Positions 7,938-18,380 are shown, counted from the stretch's first letter. The stretch is 64,000 nt of DNA from Paenibacillus sp. KS-LC4 (GCF_036894955.1 NZ_CP145905.1:1929501-1993500), one strand, 5' to 3'. Program-made: numbers and translations. The notes: generated from the sequence alone by a model not told the origin.

Positions 7938-9257
7938 ATGGATTTATTTTCTTATCAGGAAGCGGAGACGCCGCGGGCGAGGCTATTAGCCGACCGAATG
8001 CGGCCGCAGACGCTGGATGAATATATTGGGCAAGAGCATATCATTGGAGAGGACAAGCTGCTGCGCCGAGCGATTGAAGGGGATCAGGTGTCGTCCATTT
8101 TGCTATACGGCCCGCCGGGCTGCGGCAAGACGACGCTTGCCAACATTATTTCCAAGCGAACAGCAGGCGAGTTCGTCAAGCTGAATGCGGTGGACGCTTC
8201 GGTGAAGGATGTGCGAGAGGTTATAGAGCAGGCCCGTCTGAGCAAGACGATGTATGGCAAAAAAACTATTTTGTTTCTCGACGAGGTGCATCGCTTCAAC
8301 ACGGCAAGACAAGATGCGCTGCTGCCAGCGGTTGAGCAGGGCATCATTATTTTTATTGGCGCGACGACGGAAAATCCATTTCATCATGTAAATGGGGCGC
8401 TTCTGTCCCGCTCGACGCTGTTTCAATTAGAGCCGCTTGGTCCGCAGCATGCGCTGGAGTCCATGAAGCGGGCGCTGGACGATAAAGGCCGCGGGCTGGG
8501 CTTTATGGAGCTGCACTGCGACGAGGAGGCGCTGGCGCATATCGCGAATATGGCAGGCGGCGACATTCGCCGCGCTTTGAACGCACTGGAGCTGGCTGCG
8601 GTAACGACACCTTCTGAGCCGGATGGCTCGGTACATATTACGCTGGAGGTGGCGCAGGAATCAATTCGCAACCGTGCGGTCAAAGCGGATCAATCGACGC
8701 AATACGATGTGCTGTCTGCGTTTCATAAAAGCGTTCGCGGCTCCAGCGATGCGGCGCTGTTCTGGTTTTTGTACGCGGTGGAGAAGCTTGGCATGGACCC
8801 GATGACGTTTATCCGCAGGCTGATCGTCGCTTGCAGCGAGGACATTGGCCTTGCGAATCCGCAAGCGATGGTGCAGGCGGTAACGGCGATGGATGCTTAT
8901 CACAAAATCGGCTGGCCGGAGGCAAAATACAATGTGTCGCAAGCGATTTTGTTCGCGGTAGAAAGTCCGAAATCGAATGCAACGGCGATGGCCATCGGCA
9001 AGGCGATGACGATGATGGAGGGGCTTGGCGCAGCCGAAGTGCCGCTTCATTTGCGCGATACGCATTATAAAGGCTCGGCGCAGCTTGGTCACGAAGGTTA
9101 CAAGTACCCGCATGATTATCCGGGGCATTATGTGCAGCAGCAATATTTGCCGGACAAGCTAAGGGATATGAGCTTCTATCAGGCAACCGAGCAGGGCATG
9201 GAGGATAAAATCCGGCAAAATCAACAGCTGCGTAAGCGTCCGAAGGGGAAGAAATAG
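7938..9257 (+). CDS. rarA: replication-associated recombination protein A (AAA ATPase)
   Basis: The product has 439 residues of the RarA/MgsA/WRNIP1 family, which acts at stalled replication forks together with SSB. Walker A (GPPGCGKTT), Walker B (LFLDEVHRF) and sensor 1 (IGATTENP) are clear, followed by the MgsA C-terminal domain (YKYPHDYPGHYVQQQYLP). The start at 7938 gives MDLFSYQEAE as in relatives. A GTG at 7929 is also in frame but has poor spacing. Its last codons and stop lie inside a 27-bp sequence that recurs at 9671-9697. Confidence 0.95.
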   Translation: MDLFSYQEAETPRARLLADRMRPQTLDEYIGQEHIIGEDKLLRRAIEGDQVSSILLYGPPGCGKTTLANIISKRTAGEFVKLNAVDASVKDVREVIEQARLSKTMYGKKTILFLDEVHRFNTARQDALLPAVEQGIIIFIGATTENPFHHVNGALLSRSTLFQLEPLGPQHALESMKRALDDKGRGLGFMELHCDEEALAHIANMAGGDIRRALNALELAAVTTPSEPDGSVHITLEVAQESIRNRAVKADQSTQYDVLSAFHKSVRGSSDAALFWFLYAVEKLGMDPMTFIRRLIVACSEDIGLANPQAMVQAVTAMDAYHKIGWPEAKYNVSQAILFAVESPKSNATAMAIGKAMTMMEGLGAAEVPLHLRDTHYKGSAQLGHEGYKYPHDYPGHYVQQQYLPDKLRDMSFYQATEQGMEDKIRQNQQLRKRPKGKK

Positions 9258-9260
9258 CCG
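9234..9260 (+). repeat. 27-bp direct repeat, copy 1 (end of rarA)
   Basis: This copy holds the last codons and stop of rarA and is identical over 27 bp to 9671-9697. Weaker similarity extends a few bases to each side. Confidence 0.9.
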
Positions 9261-9266
9261 ATTGAG

Positions 9267-9647
9267 GTGTTTACCATTTATTATATGTGGTTGCTTGTAT
9301 CTTTTTTAGCTTCATTATGGATGTTGTCTTTTTACCCAAATTACAATGATAATGAGTTCGTGCTTTTTACTGATGTTACAACCATATTGATTTTTTTACC
9401 TGGCTTCTTTCTTATGTTTCATTCAATACTCGTACAACTATTGCTATTAATAGTGAAAAAGGCAGAAGCAATAGCTCCATTAACGATTATCCTTTATATT
9501 CTGAATATAGTGGTTATATCTTTTATTATTAGTTATTCAAGTATCTTTTTGAATATAGCCATTTCTATTGTGTGCTCGTCACTATCCATCATTCATTTTT
9601 TTATTTCACTGTATTTAAAAAAGGCTTGTATATGCTCTCATTTATAG
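9267..9647 (+). CDS. small polytopic membrane protein, unknown function
   Basis: The product has about 126 residues and four hydrophobic segments, with little else. The gene is markedly AT-rich compared with rarA before it and the lipoprotein gene after it. The start is uncertain: GTG 9267 or ATG 9285, neither with a good ribosome binding site. The gene lies exactly between two copies of a 27-bp direct repeat, one of them the end of rarA. It therefore looks like an inserted passenger. I do not recognise a family. Confidence 0.6.
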   Translation: MFTIYYMWLLVSFLASLWMLSFYPNYNDNEFVLFTDVTTILIFLPGFFLMFHSILVQLLLLIVKKAEAIAPLTIILYILNIVVISFIISYSSIFLNIAISIVCSSLSIIHFFISLYLKKACICSHL

Positions 9648-9670
9648 CTATATGGTCATAGTAAATGCGG

Positions 9671-9697
9671 AAGCGTCCGAAGGGGAAGAAATAGCCG
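9671..9697 (+). repeat. 27-bp direct repeat, copy 2
   Basis: This is an exact repeat of the rarA 3' end (9234-9260), now without a rarA reading frame ahead of it. The 437 bp from 9261 to 9697 would be removed cleanly by recombination between the copies. Confidence 0.9.
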
Positions 9698-9761
9698 TCT
9701 GAGGGATAGAATGGCAACCTTCTTCTGCAATCCTTCGTCTGAAGGGCAGGAGGTGGGTAGG

Positions 9762-10322
9762 ATGTTGAAATACGCAAGCTTAGTTGCGGCAATTGCTTTG
9801 CTCGCAGGCTGTAGCATCAACAATCAGGTTCAGACGGAGCAGGCGCTGCTTACGGAACTCGCACCATTCGTAAAGGAAGCGGAGCCAGCTTTTATACAGG
9901 AAACGAGCGGGGCTTTGGGAAGTGTGTTTCCAAAGGTCGAAGAGCCTTATCAAGCAGAGCAGGCGGCTGACAATGGCGACGTTGTCCATGTTCATGGACG
10001 TTACTACAATTTGGACATATGGGATGCGTTTATAGAAAATATATCGCTTAAGCAGTCAGGCAAGGTTCGGCTTACGCAGTATACGATAGAAGGCGATCCT
10101 ATTTTTTATGAGTTGGTTTATAATGGGGATGCGATCCTGTATACCTTTGACAATGGAATGGATGCGTTTGGCTCCGATTTAGGCAGGCCAAGCACGATCT
10201 GCGAAGGAATAGGAACGAAGCAGACGGAACGTGGGGATGAGGTCTACACTTTACTAGGGTGCGACCAAGAGGACACAGCAGAAACCTTTTTCTGGGCCAC
10301 AGGTTCGGATATCGCAAAATAA
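9762..10322 (+). CDS. DUF4362-like lipoprotein
   Basis: The product has 186 residues. The signal sequence ends in the lipobox LLAGC, so the mature protein would be a lipoprotein on the outer face of the membrane. The stretch DNGDVVHVHGRYYNLDIWDAF, then YTIEGDPIFYELVYNG and a late Cys in LLGCDQ, resemble DUF4362 proteins of bacilli, whose role is unknown. The start at 9762 is chosen for GGAGGT upstream and the clean signal peptide. An earlier in-frame ATG at 9711 would spoil it. The FAH gene follows after 27 bp. Confidence 0.75.
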   Translation: MLKYASLVAAIALLAGCSINNQVQTEQALLTELAPFVKEAEPAFIQETSGALGSVFPKVEEPYQAEQAADNGDVVHVHGRYYNLDIWDAFIENISLKQSGKVRLTQYTIEGDPIFYELVYNGDAILYTFDNGMDAFGSDLGRPSTICEGIGTKQTERGDEVYTLLGCDQEDTAETFFWATGSDIAK

Positions 10323-10349
10323 CACCAAACAAAGGAGCTGTATAAACCT

Positions 10350-11255
10350 ATGAAGCTGTTAACATTTACGGAGCAAGGTGCAGAGCGTTTGGGAGTAAAG
10401 ACGGAGCAAGGCATTCTCGATGTGGCGGCAGCCAGCGTAGCTTGTAAAGGGAGTGCATCCGTACCGCAAAATATTCATCAGGTCATTGAAGGAGGGGCAG
10501 AGGCTGTTGAATCCCTCCAGCGTCTGGTGAGCGTAGCGATTAGCCGTGCAGCTGATCTGGGAGAGGTATTTCTCGATGAAGCGGAGCTGACGTTTGCCCC
10601 TGCTGTGACAAGCCCTGGCAAAATTCTTTGCATCGGTCTCAATTACCGCAAGCATGCGGAGGAGTCCAATGCGGCCATTCCCGAGGTGCCGATTTTGTTC
10701 AGCAAATTCAGCAATTCGCTCGCTGCCCATGGCGAAGCTGTGCCGCTTCCTATTGCCTCCGAGAAGGTGGATTACGAGGCAGAGCTTGCAATTGTTATCG
10801 GCAAAGCAGCAAAGCATGTGACGGAGGAGGAGGCGCTCAGCTACGTATTCGGCTACTGTGCGGCTAATGATTTGTCGGCTCGCGATTTGCAAATGCGGAC
10901 AGGCCAGTGGCTGCTGGGCAAAACGTGCGACAAGTTTGCGCCGCTCGGCCCTTATCTCGTAACAGCGGACGAGGTCGGCAATCCGAATGAGCTGGAGATG
11001 AAATGTATCGTAAATGGTGAGGTGCGCCAGCACTCGAACACGAGCGATATGATTTTTAACTGCAAGGAAATCGTCAGCTATGTTTCGCGTCATATGACGC
11101 TGTTGCCGGGCGATGTCATTTTGACGGGTACGCCTGAAGGCGTTATGCTCGGTTATCCGGTGGACAAGCAAAGCTATCTCAAGGCAGGAGACGATGTTAC
11201 GATCGAAATCGAAAAGCTTGGCAGCTTGACGAATCGAATGGTTCTGGAATCATAA
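10350..11255 (+). CDS. fumarylacetoacetate hydrolase family protein
   Basis: The product has 301 residues. The C-terminal two thirds form the FAH fold: GLNYRKHAEE, then the metal-binding acidic residues in DYEAELAIVIG, the ANDLSARDLQ motif and GDVILTGTPEGV near the end. Family members are Mg-dependent hydrolases, isomerases or decarboxylases of 2-oxo or beta-dicarbonyl acids. The exact substrate cannot be told, and no pathway genes lie nearby. AAAGGAG lies ahead of the ATG. A strong terminator follows. Confidence 0.9.
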   Translation: MKLLTFTEQGAERLGVKTEQGILDVAAASVACKGSASVPQNIHQVIEGGAEAVESLQRLVSVAISRAADLGEVFLDEAELTFAPAVTSPGKILCIGLNYRKHAEESNAAIPEVPILFSKFSNSLAAHGEAVPLPIASEKVDYEAELAIVIGKAAKHVTEEEALSYVFGYCAANDLSARDLQMRTGQWLLGKTCDKFAPLGPYLVTADEVGNPNELEMKCIVNGEVRQHSNTSDMIFNCKEIVSYVSRHMTLLPGDVILTGTPEGVMLGYPVDKQSYLKAGDDVTIEIEKLGSLTNRMVLES

Positions 11256-11262
11256 CCCGTAT

Positions 11263-11313
11263 AAAAAAAGCAAGGAAGCCGAGGCGAATGCCGCCAGCGT
11301 CCTTGCTTTTTTT
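11263..11313. terminator. bidirectional terminator
   Basis: AAAAAAAGCAAGGA pairs with TCCTTGCTTTTTTT. The A-run and T-run flank the stem, so it can stop transcription from both the FAH gene and the convergent copD. Confidence 0.88.
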
Positions 11314-11348
11314 CGATAGAACCGATAAGCGCTTCAGAGGTCATCGTC

Positions 11349-12434
11349 TTACGCAATGGCAAACATGAGTGCGCCGTAGCCAAATGCGGCAGCCAGCAGT
11401 CCCATTGCAAAAGCAGGCATCACCGATTGGCTGCGGTACATCCGGAAAAAGCCGACAATCATAATAGCAGCTGATGCAAGCAGCAGCCAGCTATCAAGTC
11501 CAAGCGAAAAATGAAGCGTAATATCAGGGCTGAAGCTTCCTTTATAAATCGTTGTGAACAATGAAGATGGTGCAGTTGTTTGCAGCGTTTCCTTCACCTC
11601 ATGCGGCGGGGCCTGCTGGCCCAGCATGCTAGTGGCGATAAAAATCAGCAAGGCGATCAGGCTTTCTGCCTTTAACCAAGGGAGCGGGCGGAAAGCGGCG
11701 TCTTGCTTGAGCTTGTTTTTGTAGCCAAAGCTGTTCGTATACGCGAGCAGCAGCAGCGGCAGCAGCAATAAATGCTTAATCAACAGCATTTGCCCGTACG
11801 GCAGCATCCAAGCGTTAACATATTGTGGCGTTGTAAAGGTCATTAGCGTAATGCCCGCTGATATCGTTACGAAAAAACAGCCGAAGGCGAGCGTTGAAAA
11901 CCAGGACAAAAATGGTTCCCAATGGTTTTCGTCCTTCGAAAACCAGCTTATCGTAATGACAATACCGAGCCAAATGGTGACGGCTATAAAATGGGCACTG
12001 TGAATGACGACCCCTTTGAGCCCATAGAGCGATGAGGCGTGGCTGGCATAACCGAGCCATACGGCCAGCAGCAAGGTTATGAACAGTCCAACCTTCGGTA
12101 TATGGCGGTCCTGCCGGAACGATTTCATAGCTAGCAGAACAGACAGGCCAAGGGAGCTAAGCAGCGTCCACACGAAGGCTTTGCCTGCTACGGCATCAAG
12201 CAGCAGGCTTTTCATCATTTGACCGTAGCTAAGTTCAAAGTCGGCGGCGAACGTACGTGCCGTTTGATCAAGCGGAACAAATGAAAGCACAGGGATAGCA
12301 AGCGTGCAGGCCAGCAGCAAGCGATCAGGGACAACAACCTGCGGACGCTTGCTCTCCGGCACGAGACGCAAAGTAAATGCGCCCATTAACAACGCAAAGC
12401 AAGCATACAGAAGCGTCTCGCTCAAATAAATCAT
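11349..12434 (-). CDS. CopD family copper resistance/uptake membrane protein
   Basis: The product has 361 residues and about nine membrane segments. The central region with WLGIVITISWF and paired histidines (IHSAHF) fits the CopD domain. It overlaps the upstream copC gene by 4 bp (ATGA), so translation is coupled. CopC-CopD pairs carry copper across or at the membrane. In Gram-positives they resemble YcnJ of B. subtilis split into two genes. Confidence 0.85.
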   Translation of the reverse strand: MIYLSETLLYACFALLMGAFTLRLVPESKRPQVVVPDRLLLACTLAIPVLSFVPLDQTARTFAADFELSYGQMMKSLLLDAVAGKAFVWTLLSSLGLSVLLAMKSFRQDRHIPKVGLFITLLLAVWLGYASHASSLYGLKGVVIHSAHFIAVTIWLGIVITISWFSKDENHWEPFLSWFSTLAFGCFFVTISAGITLMTFTTPQYVNAWMLPYGQMLLIKHLLLLPLLLLAYTNSFGYKNKLKQDAAFRPLPWLKAESLIALLIFIATSMLGQQAPPHEVKETLQTTAPSSLFTTIYKGSFSPDITLHFSLGLDSWLLLASAAIMIVGFFRMYRSQSVMPAFAMGLLAAAFGYGALMFAIA

Positions 12435-13030
12435 TTTTTGCGTCTTCTCGCAGCAGCAGCGATAACAGCAATGAGAAGAATGACAACGACAATAATAATC
12501 ACGCTCGTGGTGGCGCTATCCTTCCCTTCGGTAGCCGCAGCAGCATCTGCTGTTGGCGCAGCACTTGCCGCAGGGCTTGCCGTTTCAAGAGCTGGTGACT
12601 CGGTAACCGCTGCATCAGGCGTTGACGAGCTTTCAGGTGAAGGGGATGCCGATGCAGGCTGCTCGCTTGCAGCAGCCTCCGGCGCATTGACAGTGAAGCT
12701 GTAGTCGCCCTCAATCGCATGGCCGTCAGCGCCGATAATGGCCCATTTCACCGTGTATATTCCGTTCTCCAGCGCCGCTAGCACCGCACCGCTCATCGTT
12801 TTTCCGTCTACAGTAACCTCATCGGTGGCGATTTGCTCGCCAGCCGCGTTCAACAGCTTGAAGGTACTGAGCTTTTCGATATCCGTATTGAAGGAAAGTG
12901 AAATTTGAGCAGGAGATGCTGTTACCGTCTCGTCTACGGCAGGTGTGGCCTGCTCGATTTTGGAATGGGCAAAAACGGCACCGGGAACTAGCCAAATAAC
13001 AGCCAGCATAATTAGAATAATACGTTTCAT
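12431..13030 (-). CDS. CopC domain protein with C-terminal membrane anchor
   Basis: The product has 199 residues: a signal peptide ending in VFA|HSK, a CopC beta-sandwich (about residues 22-118), a long Ala/Ser/Pro-rich linker, and a C-terminal transmembrane helix followed by RRRKK. The mature N-terminal His and the later DGHAIEGDYSF His are the copper ligands expected for CopC. The cell-surface domain is thus tethered next to its CopD partner. It is the first gene of the copC-copD pair. Confidence 0.9.
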   Translation of the reverse strand: MKRIILIMLAVIWLVPGAVFAHSKIEQATPAVDETVTASPAQISLSFNTDIEKLSTFKLLNAAGEQIATDEVTVDGKTMSGAVLAALENGIYTVKWAIIGADGHAIEGDYSFTVNAPEAAASEQPASASPSPESSSTPDAAVTESPALETASPAASAAPTADAAAATEGKDSATTSVIIIVVVILLIAVIAAAARRRKK

Positions 13031-13082
13031 ATTGTTCCTCCTTGTAAGCTAAAGCTTAAGTATGTTGTAGCAAGCTGTTAGC

Positions 13083-13110
13083 ATTATATCAGATATTGGG
13101 GTGGGACAAA
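13083..13110 (-). promoter_or_regulatory. candidate promoter of copC-copD
   Basis: On the - strand, TTTGTC (13105-13110) and TATAAT (13083-13088) are separated by 16 bp and lie 53 bp before the copC start. The -10 is perfect and the -35 moderate. Confidence 0.5.
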
Positions 13111-13270
13111 CGGCCTGCTCTGCGGCAAATTATAGGCGACTTTATGAACTTTTGCAGAAAAACGCTAGGTCTATGCTGAATAATGTACGGACTACGATGA
13201 ATAAACATAATTACCGTCACTGAAAAACGGCGAGAGATGGACGAGGGGGTGCGCCTACCGTCACCGGAGC

Positions 13271-14677
13271 ATGCTCTGGGGCAGGGCAGGCGAAGCCGCA
13301 TTGGGTGAAACGATTCAGTTTGTGCTGTTTGCAGGGTTATTGCTAACTAACGGTTTTTTCACAGCGGCGGAGACGGCTATGCTGCGCTTGCGGCCTGATC
13401 AGTTGCACAAGCTGCAGGGTGGCGGGCAGCGTACATTAAAAAAAGCTGCTGCGCTGCTGCGTGAGCCCCAAGCTTATTTAACCGCATGCCAGCTGGGAAT
13501 AACGCTCGCGTCGCTTGGGATGGGCTGGATGGGTATTCCGGCATTCCGCCTGCTCTTCGATTCATGGCTGGCTGGAAGGAGTGGGCGACTCCCCATCGCT
13601 CCAATCGTAGCGGAAGTGTTCGCTGTAGCAGCCGCTTTGCTGCTGGCTGCCGTGCTGCACAGCGTTTGCGGCACACTCGTTCCGAAAGCCATTGCGGGAC
13701 ATCGTGCGAAGCGGGTCGTTGTGCTCGCGGCCGCACCGCTGTTTTATTTTCATAAAGTTATGTATCCGTTGGCACGGCTTCTGGACTTACTTTCGAGCTG
13801 GATGTTTCAGGATGGTGAGGCACGGGTGGGGTCAGGTACAGTCCATACGTATTCCAGCCAGGACATTCGACTTCTACTCAAGGAAAGCAAGCGATCTGGA
13901 CACATTCAACATACGGAGCTGCTGCTTGTTGATAATATTTTCAAATTTATAGAAACGCATGCGAGAGAAATTATGATTCCAAGGCGAGAGGTCATCTGCC
14001 TGTACACCCAGCTGTCGCTTGCGGAAAATAAACAGATGGCGCTTGCCGAAATGCATACGCGTTATCCCGTCTGTGAAAGCGACAAGGATGATATTATCGG
14101 CTTTGTTCACATCAAGGATTTATGGAAGGATGCGGAGCATACGCTGACCGACATCGAGCAAATTTTGCGCCCCATTATAACGGTGCCGGAGTCGATTTTC
14201 ATAAGGGAGCTGCTTGGGCAAATGCAGGAGAGCAAAACGCAAATTGCGATTTTAATAGATGAATATGGCGGTACGTCAGGCATTGTAACGCTGGAGGACA
14301 TTATGGAGGAAATCGTTGGCGAAATTCAGGATGAGTTTGACGAGGAAAGGGCGATGATTGAGCAGCTCGGAGAAGGGAGTCACTCGATTAGCGGGATGAT
14401 GCTCATTGAAGAGGTCAACAGCTGTCTCGGCACGAATATTAGCTGTGACAACTTTGATACGATTGGCGGATGGATGTATTCCCAACTGGAAAACCTGCCG
14501 CGCAAAGGAAACAGGGTCAAAGCAGCTAACCATTTCGAGTTTGTCATCGAGGAAACGGATCATTACCGCATTTCCCGTATTCGCGTGAGCCGGCTCGCTG
14601 CTTCTTCTTCAAACAAGGAGCAAGAGGGTGTAATGGAGGATGTTAGAAATGTTGACGGCAAGGGGACAGGGACATAA
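13271..14677 (+). CDS. CNNM/CorC-type membrane protein with CBS domains
   Basis: The product has 468 residues: a DUF21/CNNM membrane domain (about 1-190) containing NGFFTAAETAMLRLR, two CBS motifs (EIMIPRREV and later IDEYGGTSGIVTLEDIMEEIVGEI), and a C-terminal CorC/HlyC domain. Such proteins are linked to Mg or Co efflux in bacteria. The start is uncertain, because ATG 13271 has a ribosome binding site that is too close and an in-frame TTG lies further in. It is not obviously linked to its neighbours. Confidence 0.87.
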   Translation: MLWGRAGEAALGETIQFVLFAGLLLTNGFFTAAETAMLRLRPDQLHKLQGGGQRTLKKAAALLREPQAYLTACQLGITLASLGMGWMGIPAFRLLFDSWLAGRSGRLPIAPIVAEVFAVAAALLLAAVLHSVCGTLVPKAIAGHRAKRVVVLAAAPLFYFHKVMYPLARLLDLLSSWMFQDGEARVGSGTVHTYSSQDIRLLLKESKRSGHIQHTELLLVDNIFKFIETHAREIMIPRREVICLYTQLSLAENKQMALAEMHTRYPVCESDKDDIIGFVHIKDLWKDAEHTLTDIEQILRPIITVPESIFIRELLGQMQESKTQIAILIDEYGGTSGIVTLEDIMEEIVGEIQDEFDEERAMIEQLGEGSHSISGMMLIEEVNSCLGTNISCDNFDTIGGWMYSQLENLPRKGNRVKAANHFEFVIEETDHYRISRIRVSRLAASSSNKEQEGVMEDVRNVDGKGTGT

Positions 14678-14690
14678 GGGCGCTGTGCAT

Positions 14691-14743
14691 ATAAAAAAGG
14701 AACCTTCTCCTTCGGGCGCTGCCCCTCAGTGAAAAGGTTCCTT
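14691..14743 (-). terminator. terminator of mnmA
   Basis: Perfect 10-bp arms AAGGAACCTT and AAGGTTCCTT enclose a long loop. The T-run lies on the - strand, so it serves mnmA. Confidence 0.7.
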
Positions 14744-14850
14744 GACTTACCTTAGCTTGCCTTACCGTAGCTTAACTTGGCCTGCTTGCTTGGAATTGAA
14801 GCAAGAGCTTCAAAGCAGCCTGACGGCTAGCCATTGAAGCTGGAAAATGC

Positions 14851-16014
<1,164 letters not shown>

Positions 16015-16205
16015 CTAAAACGAGTATCTCTCATTGTAGCATATATTTATCGCTGCACAAAAAACTTTTTTGAGTAGATTAGCAAGCTTTTCTCGCATGT
16101 TGAACGCACTATATGCTAACATAGAAGCTATATGGGAATACCATGATTTAAGCCGAGTCATGGATGCGCAAGGCAAAACAACTAATGAAAATGAGGTGCC
16201 CTTTT

Positions 16206-16625
16206 ATGAAAATATCAACGAAAGGCCGTTACGGTCTCACCATAATGATGGAGCTTGCTGGGAAGTTTGGCGAGGGGCCGATATCTTTGAAAAGCATAGC
16301 GGAACGCAATAACCTGTCCGAGCACTATTTGGAGCAGCTCGTTGCTCCGCTTCGGAACGCTGGACTTGTAAAAAGTATTCGCGGCGCCTATGGCGGCTAC
16401 ATTTTGTCCAAGGAGCCTGATCAGATTACGGCTGGAGATGTGATCCGCGTGCTGGAAGGGCCAATCTCCCCGGTTGATTTTACCGAAGAGGATGATCCGG
16501 CGAAGCGCGATCTGTGGCTGCGTATTCGCGACGGCATTGCTTCAGTATTAGATTCGACTACACTTCAGGACATGGTGAGCTTCCAGGACCCGGGCAAAGC
16601 GGATAGTTATATGTTTTATATTTAG
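16206..16625 (+). CDS. cymR: Rrf2-family cysteine metabolism repressor
   Basis: The product has 139 residues, matching CymR length. The winged helix is clear (ISTKGRYGLTIMMELA, SLKSIAERNNLSEHYLEQLVAPLRNAGLVKS, RGAYGGY), and there is no Fe-S cysteine cluster. CymR with CysK represses sulfur uptake and cysteine synthesis genes in bacilli. GAGGTG lies 7 bp before the ATG at 16206. An upstream in-frame ATG at 16164 is rejected. In relatives the desulfurase gene follows directly. Here a kelch gene intervenes. Confidence 0.9.
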   Translation: MKISTKGRYGLTIMMELAGKFGEGPISLKSIAERNNLSEHYLEQLVAPLRNAGLVKSIRGAYGGYILSKEPDQITAGDVIRVLEGPISPVDFTEEDDPAKRDLWLRIRDGIASVLDSTTLQDMVSFQDPGKADSYMFYI

Positions 16626-16696
16626 TTGAACTTTATTTGGGATGAATGCTTGATTAGCTTTGCATTAGGTTTTGTTAATAAAAGGTGTATGAATTC

Positions 16697-16740
16697 AAAA
16701 ACAGGCTGGCTGAATTTTTATTAGCTAGTCTGTTTTGTTT
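16697..16740 (+). terminator. terminator of cymR
   Basis: AAAACAGGCTGGCT pairs imperfectly with AGCTAGTCTGTTTT and is followed by TGTTTG. It ends the cymR transcript before the AT-rich kelch gene. Confidence 0.65.
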
Positions 16741-16914
16741 GTGCTCATTTTTAATTATTCTTTGATGATATGTATAAATATAAGGAATGAAATGAAATAT
16801 TAATAAAATAAAAAGTGACATTCAATTATACAGGTAATATTTTCTTTTCAAAAGACTGTTATTATTTAATTTTATGATGTAGGATTTAATAAAATACTTT
16901 GAGGAGATGAAACG

Positions 16915-18339
16915 ATGAAAGGTTTAATCAGAAAATTATTTTTGGTTGTTACAGCAGTTAGTCTTATGACTTCTAGCTTATTTTTTTCAGCGAAAATAAA
17001 TGCAGCGGAAGATACCTACGAGTGGGTTAATAGACAAGTGATGCTTGAAGGAAGAACAGCTCCTGGAGTTGTCGAATATCAAGGCAATGTCTACCTATTT
17101 GGTGGGGCTAGTACGGGAACTGCAGCTTATAATGGCACCGCGAGTAATCTTTCTTATAAATATGATCCATTAACGAATAGTTGGAGTAAGCTGGCAAATA
17201 TGAAATACTCACGAATAGCTTTTGTTGCAACTGTGTATCAAAATAAAATTTATGTAATAGGTGGCTATACGAGAGACGAAAGTAGCAATAAAAATCCAAG
17301 AAGAACTTCGGTTGAAATTTACGATCCTGCAAATAACAGCTGGAGTAATGGTGTGTCTTTACCGGTTGGAAGATCATGGTCAGGAGCCACTGTCATTAAT
17401 GATAATCTTTATGTTTTTGGTGGTTCTGACGAAAATGATAAATTTTCCCAAAATGTTTATGTGTTAAATAATGAAACGGAAAAATGGGATTCGAAAAAAG
17501 AATTACCCATAGCACTAAGCGGTTTTAGCGTAGTACAAAAAGAAGGCAGGGTATATCTTTTTGCCGCTAATGTTGCCTATGAATATTATGCTGAAACAGA
17601 CACCTATACAAAACTAGCCGATATAGATTCATCAAGCAAATATAATAATGTTGTTGTTGTAAATGATGAAGTGTTCATAGTTTCTTCTAACAGTAAGGTG
17701 CATAAATATAATTTTGAAACGAATACAATGGAGTTTATAACAAATTTGAAGACCCCAAGAGTGCAATTTGTATCAGTAGCTGTAAACAACGGTATTTACG
17801 TAATTGGTGGTGTAGTGAATGGCAAGCCATCAAACATTGTCGAAATGCTTTCGATATCGAGTTTGGAACCAACCCCGACGCCTGTGGTGACGCCAACGCC
17901 GGAGCCAACCCCGACGCCGACACCTGTGGTGACACCAACCCCGGAGCCAACACCTACTCCAACGCCAGAGGTGACACCAACGCCGGAGCCAACCCCGACG
18001 CCGACACCTGTGGTGACACCAACGTCGGAGCCAACTCCTACACCGACACCTGTAGTGACGCCTACTCCTACACCGACACCTGTAGTGACGCCTACTCCAA
18101 CACCGGATATAAATGGGAGAGCTATTTTAGTCATTACGATGACCAATGGGTTGGAGAAAGAGTATGATCTGTCCATGGCTGAGGTGAATGCTTTTATTGA
18201 CTGGTATGACGGGAAGGACAGCGGCATCGGGAAAGAGCGTTACACCTTCAATAAAACGTGGAATATGGGACCATATAAAAGCAGAACGGATTACGTTATT
18301 TTTGATAAAATCCTTTTCTTCGAAGTGAATGAATATTGA
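16915..18339 (+). CDS. secreted kelch-repeat protein with Pro/Thr repeat linker
   Basis: The product has 474 residues. A signal peptide (about 1-30) is followed by kelch beta-propeller repeats ([32 protein letters not shown]; about 45-310). A low-complexity [11 protein letters not shown] linker (about 320-400) leads to a C-terminal module of about 75 residues starting at [13 protein letters not shown] and ending FEVNEY. It is AT-rich and lies between cymR and the desulfurase gene, so it looks like a later arrival. It is probably exported and may bind a surface or polysaccharide ligand. Confidence 0.85.
   Translation: MKGLIRKLFLVVTAVSLMTSSLFFSAKINAAEDTYEWVNRQVMLEGRTAPGVVEYQGNVYLFGGASTGTAAYNGTASNLSYKYDPLTNSWSKLANMKYSRIAFVATVYQNKIYVIGGYTRDESSNKNPRRTSVEIYDPANNSWSNGVSLPVGRSWSGATVINDNLYVFGGSDENDKFSQNVYVLNNETEKWDSKKELPIALSGFSVVQKEGRVYLFAANVAYEYYAETDTYTKLADIDSSSKYNNVVVVNDEVFIVSSNSKVHKYNFETNTMEFITNLKTPRVQFVSVAVNNGIYVIGGVVNGKPSNIVEMLSISSLEPTPTPVVTPTPEPTPTPTPVVTPTPEPTPTPTPEVTPTPEPTPTPTPVVTPTSEPTPTPTPVVTPTPTPTPVVTPTPTPDINGRAILVITMTNGLEKEYDLSMAEVNAFIDWYDGKDSGIGKERYTFNKTWNMGPYKSRTDYVIFDKILFFEVNEY
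17867..18108 (+). repeat. tandem repeat coding the Pro/Thr linker
   Basis: Units of about 45-50 bp built from cc(g/a)ac(g/a)cc steps encode [18 protein letters not shown] repeats inside the kelch gene. Such repeats change copy number easily. Confidence 0.85.
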
Positions 18340-18348
18340 TTTTCCATA

Positions 18349-18380
18349 GTAGCACGCCAGTCGAGAGGCTGGCGTGCTGC
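18349..18380. terminator. hairpin after the kelch gene
   Basis: AGCACGCCAG pairs perfectly with CTGGCGTGCT around a short loop. No T-run follows, so termination here is uncertain. Confidence 0.45.

Noticed and set aside
9234..9697. Insertion sequence at the rarA end
   Set aside because: The segment has long direct repeats but no terminal inverted repeats and no transposase. The 27-bp repeat is too long for a usual target duplication.
12438..12720. Several frames antisense or shifted within copC
   Set aside because: They arise from the low-complexity Ala/Pro/Ser linker of copC on both strands. The copC frame has signal peptide, copper ligands and anchor.
14740..14800. Imperfect 15-bp tandem repeats (TTACC-TAGCTT units) beside the mnmA terminator
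   Set aside because: Only about two units are present with mismatches, too little to call a repeat array.
17867..18108. CRISPR-like repeat array
   Set aside because: The repeats are continuous codons for a Pro/Thr linker without unique spacers. No cas gene is in the window.
17796..18227. Glycine/valine-rich frame of 143 codons antisense to the kelch gene
   Set aside because: It is the reverse reading of the Pro/Thr repeat and has no ribosome binding site.
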